A stretch of DNA of 64,000 nucleotides from Phanerochaete sordida (taxonomy: Eukaryota; Basidiomycota; Agaricomycetes; Polyporales; Phanerochaetaceae): positions 496,001 to 560,000 of the forward strand of contig BPQB01000004.1 of NCBI GenBank assembly GCA_019973155.2, given 5' to 3'. The notes beneath the pieces are model-generated. The model had not been told where the DNA came from and searched no databases. It saw only the letters and a program-made list of their open reading frames with translations. A program made the position numbers and the translations under genes. Of the stretch, positions 41,940-52,274 are shown in pieces; the first letter of the stretch is position 1; each line of letters opens with the position of its first letter.

Positions 41940-43343
41940 ATGGACTTCAAGACGAAGAGACTTCGAGTTGAAGAGCTCGACGCAGAAGTAGAACAATTGC
42001 AGAGGAAGGCAGAAGATCTCTTGAAGCAAGTCGAGACTGTCCGCCATGCCATTCGCGAGAACAGGCGCGAAAGGGTCACTTGCACCCCCCTGCATTCACT
42101 CCCCGATGACGTACTGAAGCTCATTCTCGAGGCGGCTTACGAACATGATTTGGGCGCACCTTGTCCTGAGACTCGCGCCCTCGAGATCACCCACGTCTCC
42201 CGCCGCCTGCGACAGTTCTCTCTGTCCCTCCCTCGGCTATGGAGATGCATACACGTCGAGCAGTCAAAACCTCTCCTGGAGCAGGCCCTCTTGAGGTCTG
42301 CCACCCTTCCGCTCTATGTCTCATGCATTGGGAAGGATTTGTCAGAAACAGCGAACCAGTCCGACAAGGATGTGCCGCTACAACATGCTCCGTGGGCGCC
42401 GCGATATCTCCGTCAGTTGGAGTATGCACTTCAACAAGCACCTCGCATCGAGTACCTCATGTTAGACACGACCATCGTCGCATTCTTCGAAGGGGCACTG
42501 AACTGCATTCGCCGGCGCACGTTCCCACTACTCAAAACTCTTGAGGTTCATTTCGTCCCGACCACGCTGGCATTGAATCCCACCGCAGTGTTTCATCTTC
42601 CCAGCTGCCCCGCCCTCGGCACTCTCTGTGTTAGCGCTGTCCCTATTGTGTTCAAAAACCCCTCCTTTGCACGCCTCGAGAAGGTGGACATCAACTGCCT
42701 GGATGTGTACGCCAGCGAGCTGCATGACCTGGCAGCGGCGGCCCCAACCCTGGATTCACTATATCTGGATGAGGTTCACATCATCGCCGACACAGATCAC
42801 ACAATCCGCTTCCCCACTCTCAATTATCTGGCGGTGGGAAACATACACAATATTCCAAGCGTGCAACTTGACCGTTTCGATATCCCCGCGCTCGAGTCTC
42901 TGTATGTCTTCTCCAGCACCGAACCTGAACGTCCTGGTGCCCTTGATTCCGGTGGTCCTCGCCCTTTTACCGCCGTCCACACCCTCTCGTTCCGCGATGT
43001 CGAGACCCCGGCAGCGACGCCTCATGCTAGCGATCTCCTCAGGTACGCCCCCAACGCGACGGTCCTCGAGCTTCTTCAGACTTCGAAGGCCACGTCGCTC
43101 CTCGACCAGCTCGCTGCTGCAGACCCGCCACCTCTACCTGCACTGGAGATGCTCGTCGTCACCGGACTTGAGAAAGAGAAGCACGAGATCCTGCTTCGAG
43201 TCGTTCAGCACCGCATCAAGCATGAGATACCGCTGAAGGAGATGCAGCTGGGGGCGGATATCCTACATTGCGTCGATGGAGAGCTGCAGAAGGCCCTGGA
43301 AGAACATGTTACCATCACGACAGCGTCAGATGACGATGAGTAG
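41940..43343 (+). CDS. Coiled-coil F-box LRR protein, array member 9
   Basis: Single exon, 467 aa (MDFKTKRLRVEELDAEVEQL). The coil is at residues 4-46 and the F-box runs from LHSLPDDVLKLILEAAYEH (51) to LPRLWRCIHVE. The first LRR-like segments diverge from members 1-4 and resemble members 6 and 14-16 (LLEQALLRSATLPLYVSCIGKD, then a long variable linker). Later parts are HLPSCPALGTLCVSAVPIVF, RFDIPALESLYV and HEIPLKEMQLGADILHCVD. Tail acidic (TTASDDDE). Predicted Skp1-binding receptor; the target is unknown. Confidence 0.86.
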   Translation: MDFKTKRLRVEELDAEVEQLQRKAEDLLKQVETVRHAIRENRRERVTCTPLHSLPDDVLKLILEAAYEHDLGAPCPETRALEITHVSRRLRQFSLSLPRLWRCIHVEQSKPLLEQALLRSATLPLYVSCIGKDLSETANQSDKDVPLQHAPWAPRYLRQLEYALQQAPRIEYLMLDTTIVAFFEGALNCIRRRTFPLLKTLEVHFVPTTLALNPTAVFHLPSCPALGTLCVSAVPIVFKNPSFARLEKVDINCLDVYASELHDLAAAAPTLDSLYLDEVHIIADTDHTIRFPTLNYLAVGNIHNIPSVQLDRFDIPALESLYVFSSTEPERPGALDSGGPRPFTAVHTLSFRDVETPAATPHASDLLRYAPNATVLELLQTSKATSLLDQLAAADPPPLPALEMLVVTGLEKEKHEILLRVVQHRIKHEIPLKEMQLGADILHCVDGELQKALEEHVTITTASDDDE

Positions 43344-43655
43344 AGCAGCTCCCACTGTACTCTCGGCGCGTCGTGGAGATGTCATGCCGAACGACGCGAA
43401 GGCCAAAAGCTGCTGCACAAAGAGACCACGAGCGGGCTGGCGGCGCACCAAGGGATCAAAGCGAGCACCGCAGAGGCCACCGCGCGCTGTGGCCGAACAG
43501 TTCTTGCTCAAAACCACATCGTCATCGACTGTCCTCGCGCTGAGTGTACGGCAAACGGTGCTCAAATACTAGCGAAGTGAGTGTATGTCAGTATCTATAG
43601 CAATCAACCTTCCTGACAGCCTTAATGTCTAGACGAAGCCCTTCTACCGACCTTC
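43344..43655. other. Intergenic between member 9 and broken member 10
   Basis: 312 bp. AGGGATCAAAGCGAG near 43452 is only a weak echo of the shared upstream motif. No gene recognised. Confidence 0.4.
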
Positions 43656-45012
43656 ACGGACCTCAGAACGTGGAAAATTCGAAACGAGGAGCTCTGCAGA
43701 TGCAGCAGCCCTCGAGCGTCGTGCTGAGGATCTCGCAAAACACCCAGACGGCATCCGATATGCCTTACGCGAAAATGCACGCGCGCGGGTGGCGTGCACT
43801 CCGCTATACGCGCTCCCCGGCGACGACGTGCTGAAGCTCATTCTTGAGGCCGCGTATGAGCACAGCCTGGACGACGCCTGCCCTGAGACCCGCGTTCTCA
43901 ACATAACCCACGTTTCGCGCCGCTTGCGACGGGTCGCCTTGTCCACTCCGCGGTTATGGAGATGCATACACACGGAAAACCAGGCCTCTCCGGGACCTAT
44001 TCTTATCGCGGTCTGGAACCCTTCCGATCTCTGTGGTATGCGCGAGTAAAGACGCCAACCTGTCAGACATACTCGCCTCCTCGCTGTCGTCACAGGATCC
44101 TCTATGGGTCGCGCAACACATGTCACAAGTGGAACACATGCTTCAATACTCACATCGCATGCTCTCCTTATCCGTGGGAATCTACACTGCGAGCTCCTGC
44201 ACAAGGGCATTCAACTCCCTCAGCAAGCACACATTCCCTCAGCCAAAGGAACTGAAGATTCAGCTCGCTCACCAGTCCTTCGCGCAAGAGGAGTATACTC
44301 TTCCCAGCTGCGCCGCTCTCGAAGCCCTCCACATCGGCAGCATACCCTTGATTTTTGACAACTCTACCTTCGAGCTTCTGACGCTCGTAATCATCACCGA
44401 CTACGACCTCTCCGCCAAGGGGTTCCATGCCCTTTCGAAGGCCGCGCCGCAGCTCGCAGGGCTAGTGCTCTGGAGCGTAACCATGGACACTGTCGACCCC
44501 CGCCCGTTCCGCTTTCCTGCCGTCTCCTCGCTGACACTCCTCGGCATACAAAGGTACCGCGAACTGCTCGACTGCATCGACGCGCCGGCGCTCGAGTCCC
44601 TTGAAATCTCCGGCTGCAGCCTCGACGCTCTGACCGACGCCGCCCTTGACCGTCGCGGCATACGTTCGTTCTCCACCGTGCACACCCTGTCGTGCGGCAA
44701 CATACAGTCGTCCTCCGAGGCTCTCGGAGACTGTGCTCTTCTCACGTACATGCCTAACACAACTACCCTCGTGGTACACCAATCACGAGGGCGAGAAGAT
44801 CGCATGTCGGGCAGCTCGCTGCGGGAGATCCTCCACTCCTGCCTGCGCTCAAAACCCTAGTTGTGCGCGGGTTAGAAGAGAACGCGAGCGACGTACTCCT
44901 CCGAGTTGTCCAGCACCGCATCGACCATGAGGTTCCGCTGAAAGAGCTACAGCTTCGCAAGGGGATTTGGGACGATATGGGGGCGGAAGCGTTGACAGAT
45001 CTGCAGGAATAA
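43656..45012 (+). pseudogene. Coiled-coil F-box LRR gene, array member 10: lost start codon and frameshifts
   Basis: The paralogue start ATG is ACG here (43656-43658, then DLRTWKIRNEELC). The frame then shifts once to reach ALERRAEDLAKHPDGIRYALRENARARVACTP and LYALPGDDVLKLILEAAYEH (one extra Gly in LPDD). It shifts again between CIHTEN (about 43980) and LFLSRSGTLPISVVCASKDANL. A third shift lies near 44790-44810, after NTTTLVVHQSRG, before LPALKTLVVRGLEENASDVLLRVVQHR and HEVPLKELQLRKGIWDDMG. The gene would end at TAA 45010-45012. With at least three shifts and no start it is non-functional as a full protein; the long middle frame (44033-44860) is the intact LRR part. Confidence 0.85.
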
Positions 45013-45352
45013 GTGTAACGGTAGTCTCAAACGACGGCAATTAATAACAGCAGTGCCCAAGACAGCGATACCAATTGTTTGCCTTCCGGTTTAGCTTGGG
45101 ACTGCCGCGTACCGCGAGCACATGGGTGGGCCAAAGCGTTGTGAAGCTTAGCCCTGTGTCACTGCCTTGTTCCTTTAACCTCAACGCCGACCATCTCACC
45201 GCTCCCAACTCCAAAGCGACCACCTTGATTAGTTAGCAAAGTTTGTACCCAGCTCTGCAAGCCCATGCGTACTCTGATCCTATTCATTGTTACATTCAGC
45301 ACAACTCTGTGGCACAACGTGTGCGCCTGTCCCTTCGTGTGGCCAAGCTACC
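45013..45352. other. Intergenic between members 10 and 11
   Basis: 340 bp. Promoter of member 11 expected. No clear copy of the shared upstream motif and no repeat found. Confidence 0.45.
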
Positions 45353-46732
45353 ATGAATATCAAGACACGAGAGCATCACATCGCAGAGCTTGATGTGCAG
45401 GGAGCCCTTTTGGAACGCAGGATAGAAAGCCTCACGCAGGAACTGGAGAACGTACAGCGCGTGTTACGCGAGAACAGGCGCCAACGGGCGGCCTGCACCC
45501 CTCTGCACACGCTACCTGACGACATTTTGAAGCTCATTCTCGAGGCAGCATACGAGCACACCCTAGAAGAAGGATGCTCAGACTCTAATGCTCTCGCTAT
45601 CACCCACGTCGACCGCCATTTGCGGAACGTCGCTCTCTCCGCGCCCCGTCTGTGGAGATGCATCCACGCTGGGATGTGGTCCGGGGCACTCTTCAAACTG
45701 CTCTTATCAAGGACAGGGAACCTTCCGCTTCGGGTTGTTCTCAGATTTCCTGTCGCACAGCTGAGCAGGGCCTTCAAGAACGAGCGATACAGGGTGCAGC
45801 TGACTTATCTCCTTGCATTATTCGCACATCGCATGGAGTATCTCTCAGTCAAAATCAACTCATACCTTCCGGACCTGCGTCAGCGTTCGTACCCCCTGCT
45901 CGACACCCTCGTGCTAGAATCTGCTCCAGGGCTTTGGGACGGCGAACGCCTGTATTACATGCCAAAGTGCCCAAAACTGAAGACGTTCGCGATCACCGCT
46001 GTGCCAATATCGTTCGAGGGCGCCATCTTACCCAGCCTCGAATCACTATCCATCAGCGACGTGGACATACATCTTGACTACCTCCGAAACGTGGTGACGG
46101 CATGTCCGAACGTCACTACTCTCCACATGAACGCGGTCGCAATTACTTACAGCCCTGGCGAAACCGTCGTCTTCTCTCACCTCGAGGCTCTTCATCTAGG
46201 GCGAGTCCATGGGCCTGACGCGTATCTTGACTGGATCGTGGCGCCTGCGCTGTCGTCGCTCACCATCTTCGCCTGCAATCTCCGGTCTCGAGGCGTAAGC
46301 ACACGCGATCCCGACGGCCTCCGCTCATTCCCCACCGTCCGCACCCTAGTCCTCAAGCTCGCGCAGACGCCAGATGCGGACCGTTTCGATGGGAACCTCT
46401 TCCAATATGTGCCGAATGCGACGACGCTGGAGGTGCGCAGGTGCAGTGAAAGTGCCGAATCGCTCCTCGAGCATCTCGCGACGGCAGAGTTCTCCAGCCT
46501 ACCGACTCTGCAGACGGTGGTCGTCACCGGGGCCGTGGAGAAGAGCGAGGTCCTCCTCCGCATCGTAAAGGGATGTATCGCTCGCGAGCGTCCGCTGAAG
46601 GAGCTGCAGCTTGGAGACGCTACAAGAGAAGCTATGGAGCCGGACATTCTGGAGGCGCTGAAGGACCATCTCTCCGTGACGGCCCCTCGGAAGAGGATGA
46701 TGATACATTTGCGAGCTACGGCACCGCAGTAG
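45353..46732 (+). CDS. Coiled-coil F-box LRR protein, array member 11
   Basis: Single exon, 459 aa from ATG 45353 (MNIKTREHHIAELDVQGALL); 22 codons are open upstream. The coil is at residues 4-46, the F-box starts at LHTLPDDILKLILEAAYEH (51) and ends at APRLWRCIHAG. THVDRHLRNVAL replaces the usual THVSRRLRQLAL. The LRR middle is slightly shorter than in siblings: KLKTFAITAVPISF, TACPNVTTLHMNAVAI, YLDWIVAPALSSLTI. C-terminal block RERPLKELQLGDATREAME, then a basic tail (RKRMM) instead of the usual acidic one. Predicted SCF substrate receptor. Last member of the plus-strand run. Confidence 0.85.
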   Translation: MNIKTREHHIAELDVQGALLERRIESLTQELENVQRVLRENRRQRAACTPLHTLPDDILKLILEAAYEHTLEEGCSDSNALAITHVDRHLRNVALSAPRLWRCIHAGMWSGALFKLLLSRTGNLPLRVVLRFPVAQLSRAFKNERYRVQLTYLLALFAHRMEYLSVKINSYLPDLRQRSYPLLDTLVLESAPGLWDGERLYYMPKCPKLKTFAITAVPISFEGAILPSLESLSISDVDIHLDYLRNVVTACPNVTTLHMNAVAITYSPGETVVFSHLEALHLGRVHGPDAYLDWIVAPALSSLTIFACNLRSRGVSTRDPDGLRSFPTVRTLVLKLAQTPDADRFDGNLFQYVPNATTLEVRRCSESAESLLEHLATAEFSSLPTLQTVVVTGAVEKSEVLLRIVKGCIARERPLKELQLGDATREAMEPDILEALKDHLSVTAPRKRMMIHLRATAPQ

Positions 46733-47164
46733 GACACTAACATCCGTGTAATTTTCGAGCCCTGTGCTTCTGTCTTCCCTTGCTCGACCACCACCGCCTT
46801 CACTCACTCACGTCTGATAACCGTCTGTTATTTTATAGATAAGTGCGCTAGAGGGTTGACACTGGATTGCACGGCTCGAAACGAGTTAGCAAGGGCAAGG
46901 TGCACGTCCGTCTGGAGTCGCTTAGTGACAGAATAACATGGTATATTTGCAGGTCCTGCATAGCGCGGAGGGTTACTGAAAAATAAAACATTCCCGGAGG
47001 TGCAAGACGACGGTGGTGCAGCTATGGACAGCAAGAGCAAGGAAGATGATAAAGCACAGGGACATCGTTGAAGATACAAGTAGACATGAGACCAGCAAGA
47101 TAGCTCAAGAGCATTAATGTCACATGGAAGTCGCAGAAAGCTCGCCTGTCGTAGCCCGTCCGCG
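46733..47164. other. Convergent intergenic region between member 11 and PDS5
   Basis: 432 bp between two convergent 3' ends; AT-richer, probably both terminator/3' UTR regions. No feature recognised. Confidence 0.5.
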
Positions 47165-50100
47165 CTATTTCGACTTTACAGGCTTCCGGACCTGCTGCTT
47201 GATCTTAGCCTATAGACGATTAATCAGCTGGACGCGTGGCACCCAACTCAATGAACATACCTTTGCGCGGGTTCGAGCACTTCGCCCAAGCCGCTCCTCC
47301 TTTCCCTCTTCCTCAGCGTCGGGTTCAGATGGTGGGACCGAGCTTCGCGGGGTCTCTTCCTCATCTTCGTCTTCGTCCTCGTCGTCCGACTCGGAATCCG
47401 ACGACTCCTCTTCCTCGCTCTCCTCTTTCTTTTTCCTCGCTTTGATACGCGGTTTCCTGTGTAGGACGTAATCAGCAACAGGAGAACGTACATAGGGACC
47501 TGCACGACGCACTTTGCATGTCCGTTCGCCTTCGGCTCGACTGCCTTGCGCTTGACGGGAGCCTTGCGCTCCGCCTTCGGCTTATCTTTCGCAGCGGCCG
47601 CAGAACCCTTCTCGCGCTGCGCCAGCCACCCGAGGAGGCCCTCGGGCAAGTACGATGTTTGCAGGATCTCGCGACACGCCTCCGGGCTCGGCAGTTTTGC
47701 GAAGATGCCAGGCATTGAGATTTTGCCGGGGTACGTCTCAACTGGCCAGTTGTGCTGCTTCCCACGCAGGCGTAGCAGCCGCTGCGCGAGTTCGCCGAGA
47801 GCATACAAGTTCTGCGAGATGTGTCAGCGGAGCGCTGTGGGCGGCCATGGTGAAACACAACAGACCTCGCTGTACGTGTGCCCTTTCGGGTCGCGCACCA
47901 TCTTGAGCCTAGAGGCAAGATGGTACAGCAAAGAGAAGTTCTCAGAGGTACAGACCATGTCCAGATAGAACTCGATGTACCTGGTAAGTTAATAAGTACA
48001 TTACTACAATAATGACCAGTGGCGTGTACTCACTTTGCAGCATCCTGAATGGCCTCTTCGGAGAGGCTGAAATCCGGATGATGCGCCAACACATGGATGA
48101 GGCGGACGAAAATCATCTCGAACTGCTGTAAGCGCAGCGCTGACGGGTGTATTAGTCACGCGAAGTATATTGAGAGGGACGATGGCCTACCGGTCGGCAT
48201 TTGCTTCAGCGCAGTGAGGATATAGGCTTGACACAGTTGTATGACCTCAGGTTCGGGGTCGTGCACGCTCAAGAACGTCAGAACGTTGTACGTCGCTGAC
48301 AGCCGTCGCGTCGAGAGCAATGGGATGAGCTTGTTCAAGAACGCGTAGCGCACTTGGAAGCACTGATCCTGGATGACCAAGGCAAGGGTAACGAAACTTG
48401 GCGCGACTATTTCTGAAAAGGCCTTCACAGTAGCGATGCGAAGCAGTGACACTGCTGCTTGGAGGCGCATCCGGGACTTCGCGCGGGGACTGTGGATATC
48501 GTCAGATGACGCGCATTACGATGGGAGTGAAACATACTCGTCTTCTTGTCCGGGCTTCGCAGAGCCTTGGTTGTCGAGAATGGTACAACACATCGTGTGC
48601 GTGGACTTCGCAAGCTCCTGGGCCTTCTGTGGGTCCGCGTGGGCCAGGACGCGCGCTCGAAATACTTTCAGGGCGGCCACCCGCGCGCGAAGTTCCGGCC
48701 AAACATAGGCATCTTCCACCCACTCTTCATCTGTGTGCATCAAGTCCTGTTCCAATGTCAGCGTGGCTCGCGTGACAATCCGAGGATCAAGACAGACCGG
48801 GTTGTCTGGTATAGGGACCATAATGACATGTTTGAGGAGGTACGAGGTGATAATATCGCTGCGCTCTTCGAAAGCCACAGGAGAACGACTGGCAAATTGG
48901 CTCAGCACCGTCGCGTGCGCGGCGAGCAGCTCAGGTTCGGCGTCCGGCATTCCTTCAATGATTGACTGGAGCGCAGTTGAGACGACACACCAGGCGTAGA
49001 GTAGCAGGAGAAGAAACTGACGTCGAGGATAGCGGGGCATATCTCGTCTTTCCCAGGCACGCTTGCTAATATTCGGGCTGCAAACTTGGCATGCCGCGGA
49101 TTCGCGCCCAGAGCGAAGCGTTGAAGTCGTTCGAGCATGCGCCTGGTTTTTGAGCGTCAGCAAGACACCAAGTGGGCCATGAAAGGCTCACTTGTCGTTC
49201 GGCGCGATTTTCGGGTCCCAACTGGCCGCTGCTGACAACGCCTGAAGTGCCGTCTCAACCATGCCCGGGTTTCGCTCGTCGGCAGTCGCCTTCGTCAATT
49301 CGCCGACATGATGTTTGAACAGGGCTGGCTGGTGTTTGGCGACGTGAACCAGCCACGTCCGTGCACTCAAGGCTCCGCCCGTGAGCTCGCCGTCGGCGTC
49401 CGCACCACGCGCCAAACGTCGGAGAAGTGTGGGTATCGATGATTGATTAACGATGTGCAAGCTTGCGCGGCGAACTAGAGTCGTCATGGTCTGCACCAGA
49501 CCCGAGCCGGACTGGTCCAGGCGCTTGAGAAACTCAGTCTAGGTGAGCAGAGCGAGACATAAACGTGTATCAGTGAGCTTGTTTATCGGGTACTACAGGC
49601 CTGCCGGGTGAGGGCCGAGCTGCGGGGAGCGGATAGCGGACTGACCTGGGATTTGACCAGCGTCTTCAAGTCCGTTTGCAAATCCATACAGGTCTTGAGC
49701 AGTCGGTACAATCGGCCCTCGTTCATTTTCGCGAAAGCTTCTAGGTCCTCTGTGGCCTTCTGAGGATCGGGAAACGTAGCTTGAGGGGTAATTAAGCTTA
49801 ACGAGTTATCCTGTGTAGACGAAGACATACCTGCGAGTCGCTTGATATCTTGCTTTAAGGCGAAGACGATCTTTTCTTCGTCCTCGTCGATGATCCCGCC
49901 CTGACAACATAGTGAGTCGACCCTATCGCGACGACAAAGGTGTGCCTCACGTTATTAGCTATGCATGATTCAACAAAGCGCTCGAACATTGTAGGCCGTC
50001 TAGACAGAACAGGATATCAGCTCAAATATATCTCGAATTATTTCAGTGTAGACCCACGGTGGCTTGAGGCCTGACAGCCCAAGCAGAGTGTTGACTGCCT

Positions 50101-51813
50101 TAGAGTCCAGGTATTTCATAGTGACTAGCAGGCGTTCTGTCCACGCAACCTCATCCACCTCAGACGTCTTTCCAGATGAAGACGACGCTGCGGGAAGTGG
50201 AAGAATGTATTCCGCGAGGGCCTTTTCTGCAAGCGCCCTGTCCGCATGATTAGCAGCGAATGGGAGACAAAAAAGTGAGCAGGCAGTACTTGATGTCAAG
50301 AGACGTGGTCGCCATTTGCAGAATGGCCTGGGGTATCCAAGAGAAGTGTTCGATGGCGGCCGGGTCATTATTCTCACTGCACCAAGCTATGTCAACGGCT
50401 TGACGTATTCGACGGGAGCGCATACACCTACATTTCGGGGTAGGCTAGACTGTACAATCTTCCAACAGCTTTCATAGCTTCTGCCTGGACTGATGGCTGC
50501 AAAAGTCTATTCATTTCTGGATCATACGGAATGTAGAGAGGGCATACTTTGCGATCGACCCCGCGAGACGCCACCGTCTTCAGCTCCTCGGTAGACACGT
50601 GATGGAGAGCCGTCTCGTAATCGAGCTGCGAGTAAAGTCGGCAGACTGCTGCGCGAATCTTCTCGTCCGGGTCAAGGAGCTTCGCTTGCAAGACGTCGCC
50701 GACCTGCTGCCTCGATTCCGGGAGCGCCATGTTGACGAGAATGCCCTTGGCAGTGTCCACAAGAGCCTGACGGACGACCACTGCTTGATCGTTCTTGCGA
50801 GACAGCCACGAGCTCCAAGTAGACGGATATCTCTTCACGAGTTGTTCGCCGCTCTTGTCCCCGAACATCTCCCCAAGGGTCTGGGTCGCGATGACGCGAA
50901 TCTGGGTGTTCTGCACGCGGAGCTCTTCTTCGAGCTGAGGAACGACGTTGTGCAGAAGAGGCTGACACGCCTTGTTTAACCGCTTGATGAGGTTATGCGC
51001 GGACTGGATCTCCTCATAGTTCTCTTCCCGGGAATTGTCGACGATGACGTCCGTGAAGTACTGGCAGACGTGCCGCTGCAGCTTGTCCGCGGTTGCGGTG
51101 CAGATTTGAACCACGAGTCGGTATGCCGGCTGGTCCATGCGCTGCAGACACTCAGATAATGTTATAATGATAGCTCTGAGATGACTCACAGCGTTCTGAT
51201 CCATGAACTGTGCCATGACTGAGGTCAACACGTCTCCAGGCAAGCTCTGACATTCGTCAATGAGCGCGATGAGGATGTCGGCCATGAACAGTTCGATCTT
51301 CTTGGCCATGTTCAGACGAACGATGTTGAAGAAGTCGCGAAAGATATCGGTCATGAGCTCCTCAGCATTCGGAAGGTCGCAGACAAGGACAACACTTTTG
51401 ACGGTAGAGAGAGACTCGAGGAGATGGTAGTATTCGTTGTAATACGGAGAGTCGGGTCCTTTGAGGCCCGTAGAGAGCTGCCTGAAGAAGAAGTCGAAGA
51501 TATCGCGAAGTTCGTCGCGGGTGAATGGTGCGTCTGGCGCGTAGAGTCTGAGTAGGTCGGCAAGACAGCACGCGGCATAGGCTTTCACGCCGCGATCCTT
51601 GTGCAGGAGGATAGAGGTGCTTATGAGGTCTCGGCTGACTTTTGATAGCGAGCTGGTATCAACGGACTCCTGGTCCATGGCAGCGAGCTCGGTGTGCAGA
51701 GCTTTGAGCTTCTTCTGGAGGGCATCGGTGGTGGAGTTCTTCGTCGTGAGCTTGTCGTGAAACTTGAGCTTCTTCGGCGACGGTTGACCCGCGGTCCTCG
51801 TTTGCGCAACCAT
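47165..51813 (-). CDS. PDS5: Sister chromatid cohesion protein PDS5
   Basis: Seventeen exons, 1252 aa: 51813-51190, 51141-50548, 50496-50432, 50376-50290, 50237-50058, 49999-49951, 49900-49831, 49779-49646, 49538-49192, 49142-49022, 48965-48538, 48489-48191, 48139-48034, 47980-47866, 47811-47513, 47456-47261, 47209-47165. PDS5 binds cohesin and controls its loading, maintenance and release in the nucleus. Family landmarks in order: KLKFHDKL near the N-terminus, VKAYAACCLADLLRLYAPDAPF, SPYYNEYYHLLESL, RMDQPAYRLVVQICTATADKLQRHVCQYF, GVDRKPSVQAEAMKAVGRLYSLAYPE, RPTMFERFVESCIANNGGIID and YIEFYLDMVCTSENFSLLYHLA. HEAT-repeat body; the tail has alternating Lys-rich and Asp/Glu-rich runs, as usual. 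Two introns (48 and 51 nt) are stopless and in frame, so unspliced reading is possible but breaks the family sequence. All junctions are frame-consistent. Confidence 0.96.
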
Positions 51814-52274
51814 CGCTGCAAGATAGCCCACCGCCGTCGACTGCGCCGGGAAAGGAGAGAGGAAGCTTGGGGCGCGGTGGCCCGGCAGGTGGTGGTAGAC
51901 GCGAAACTAACGCGACGCCCGTAAACACGCCCTCATTGGTAGGGCCACGTGACACGTCCCGTCACTCGGGGGCCGTGTCTGACTGGACCCCGAGCAGCGC
52001 GGAGCGTAGACCGCGTTCTCGCCAAGTTGATTTCAGGACATCCGTTTCAGAGCGAACGCACTCTCAAATCTTCTTTTAGGACGCTGAATATTTTATTTGT
52101 CTATCCTGTGAGCTCAGACACAACGTCTGGCTTGCGTTTGCAGGCATGAGACGCGTTTAACGCACCAACCAAGTCGAAGTACCAACGGAATGCGAAAGAG
52201 CTGTGGAAATCGAGACCATCTTGAATATTCGAAGTGAAAAACGCGCGCTCGCCCGAAGCACTACATGCTGATAG
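51814..52274. other. Intergenic between PDS5 and array member 12
   Basis: 461 bp: PDS5 promoter at the left, 3' end of member 12 at the right. No motif recognised. Confidence 0.5.

Noticed and set aside
47124..47471. Plus-strand Ser-rich frame opposite the PDS5 tail
   Set aside because: Antisense of the Asp/Glu-rich PDS5 exon (TCGTCC repeats); the minus-strand splice model ends cleanly with a stop at 47165.
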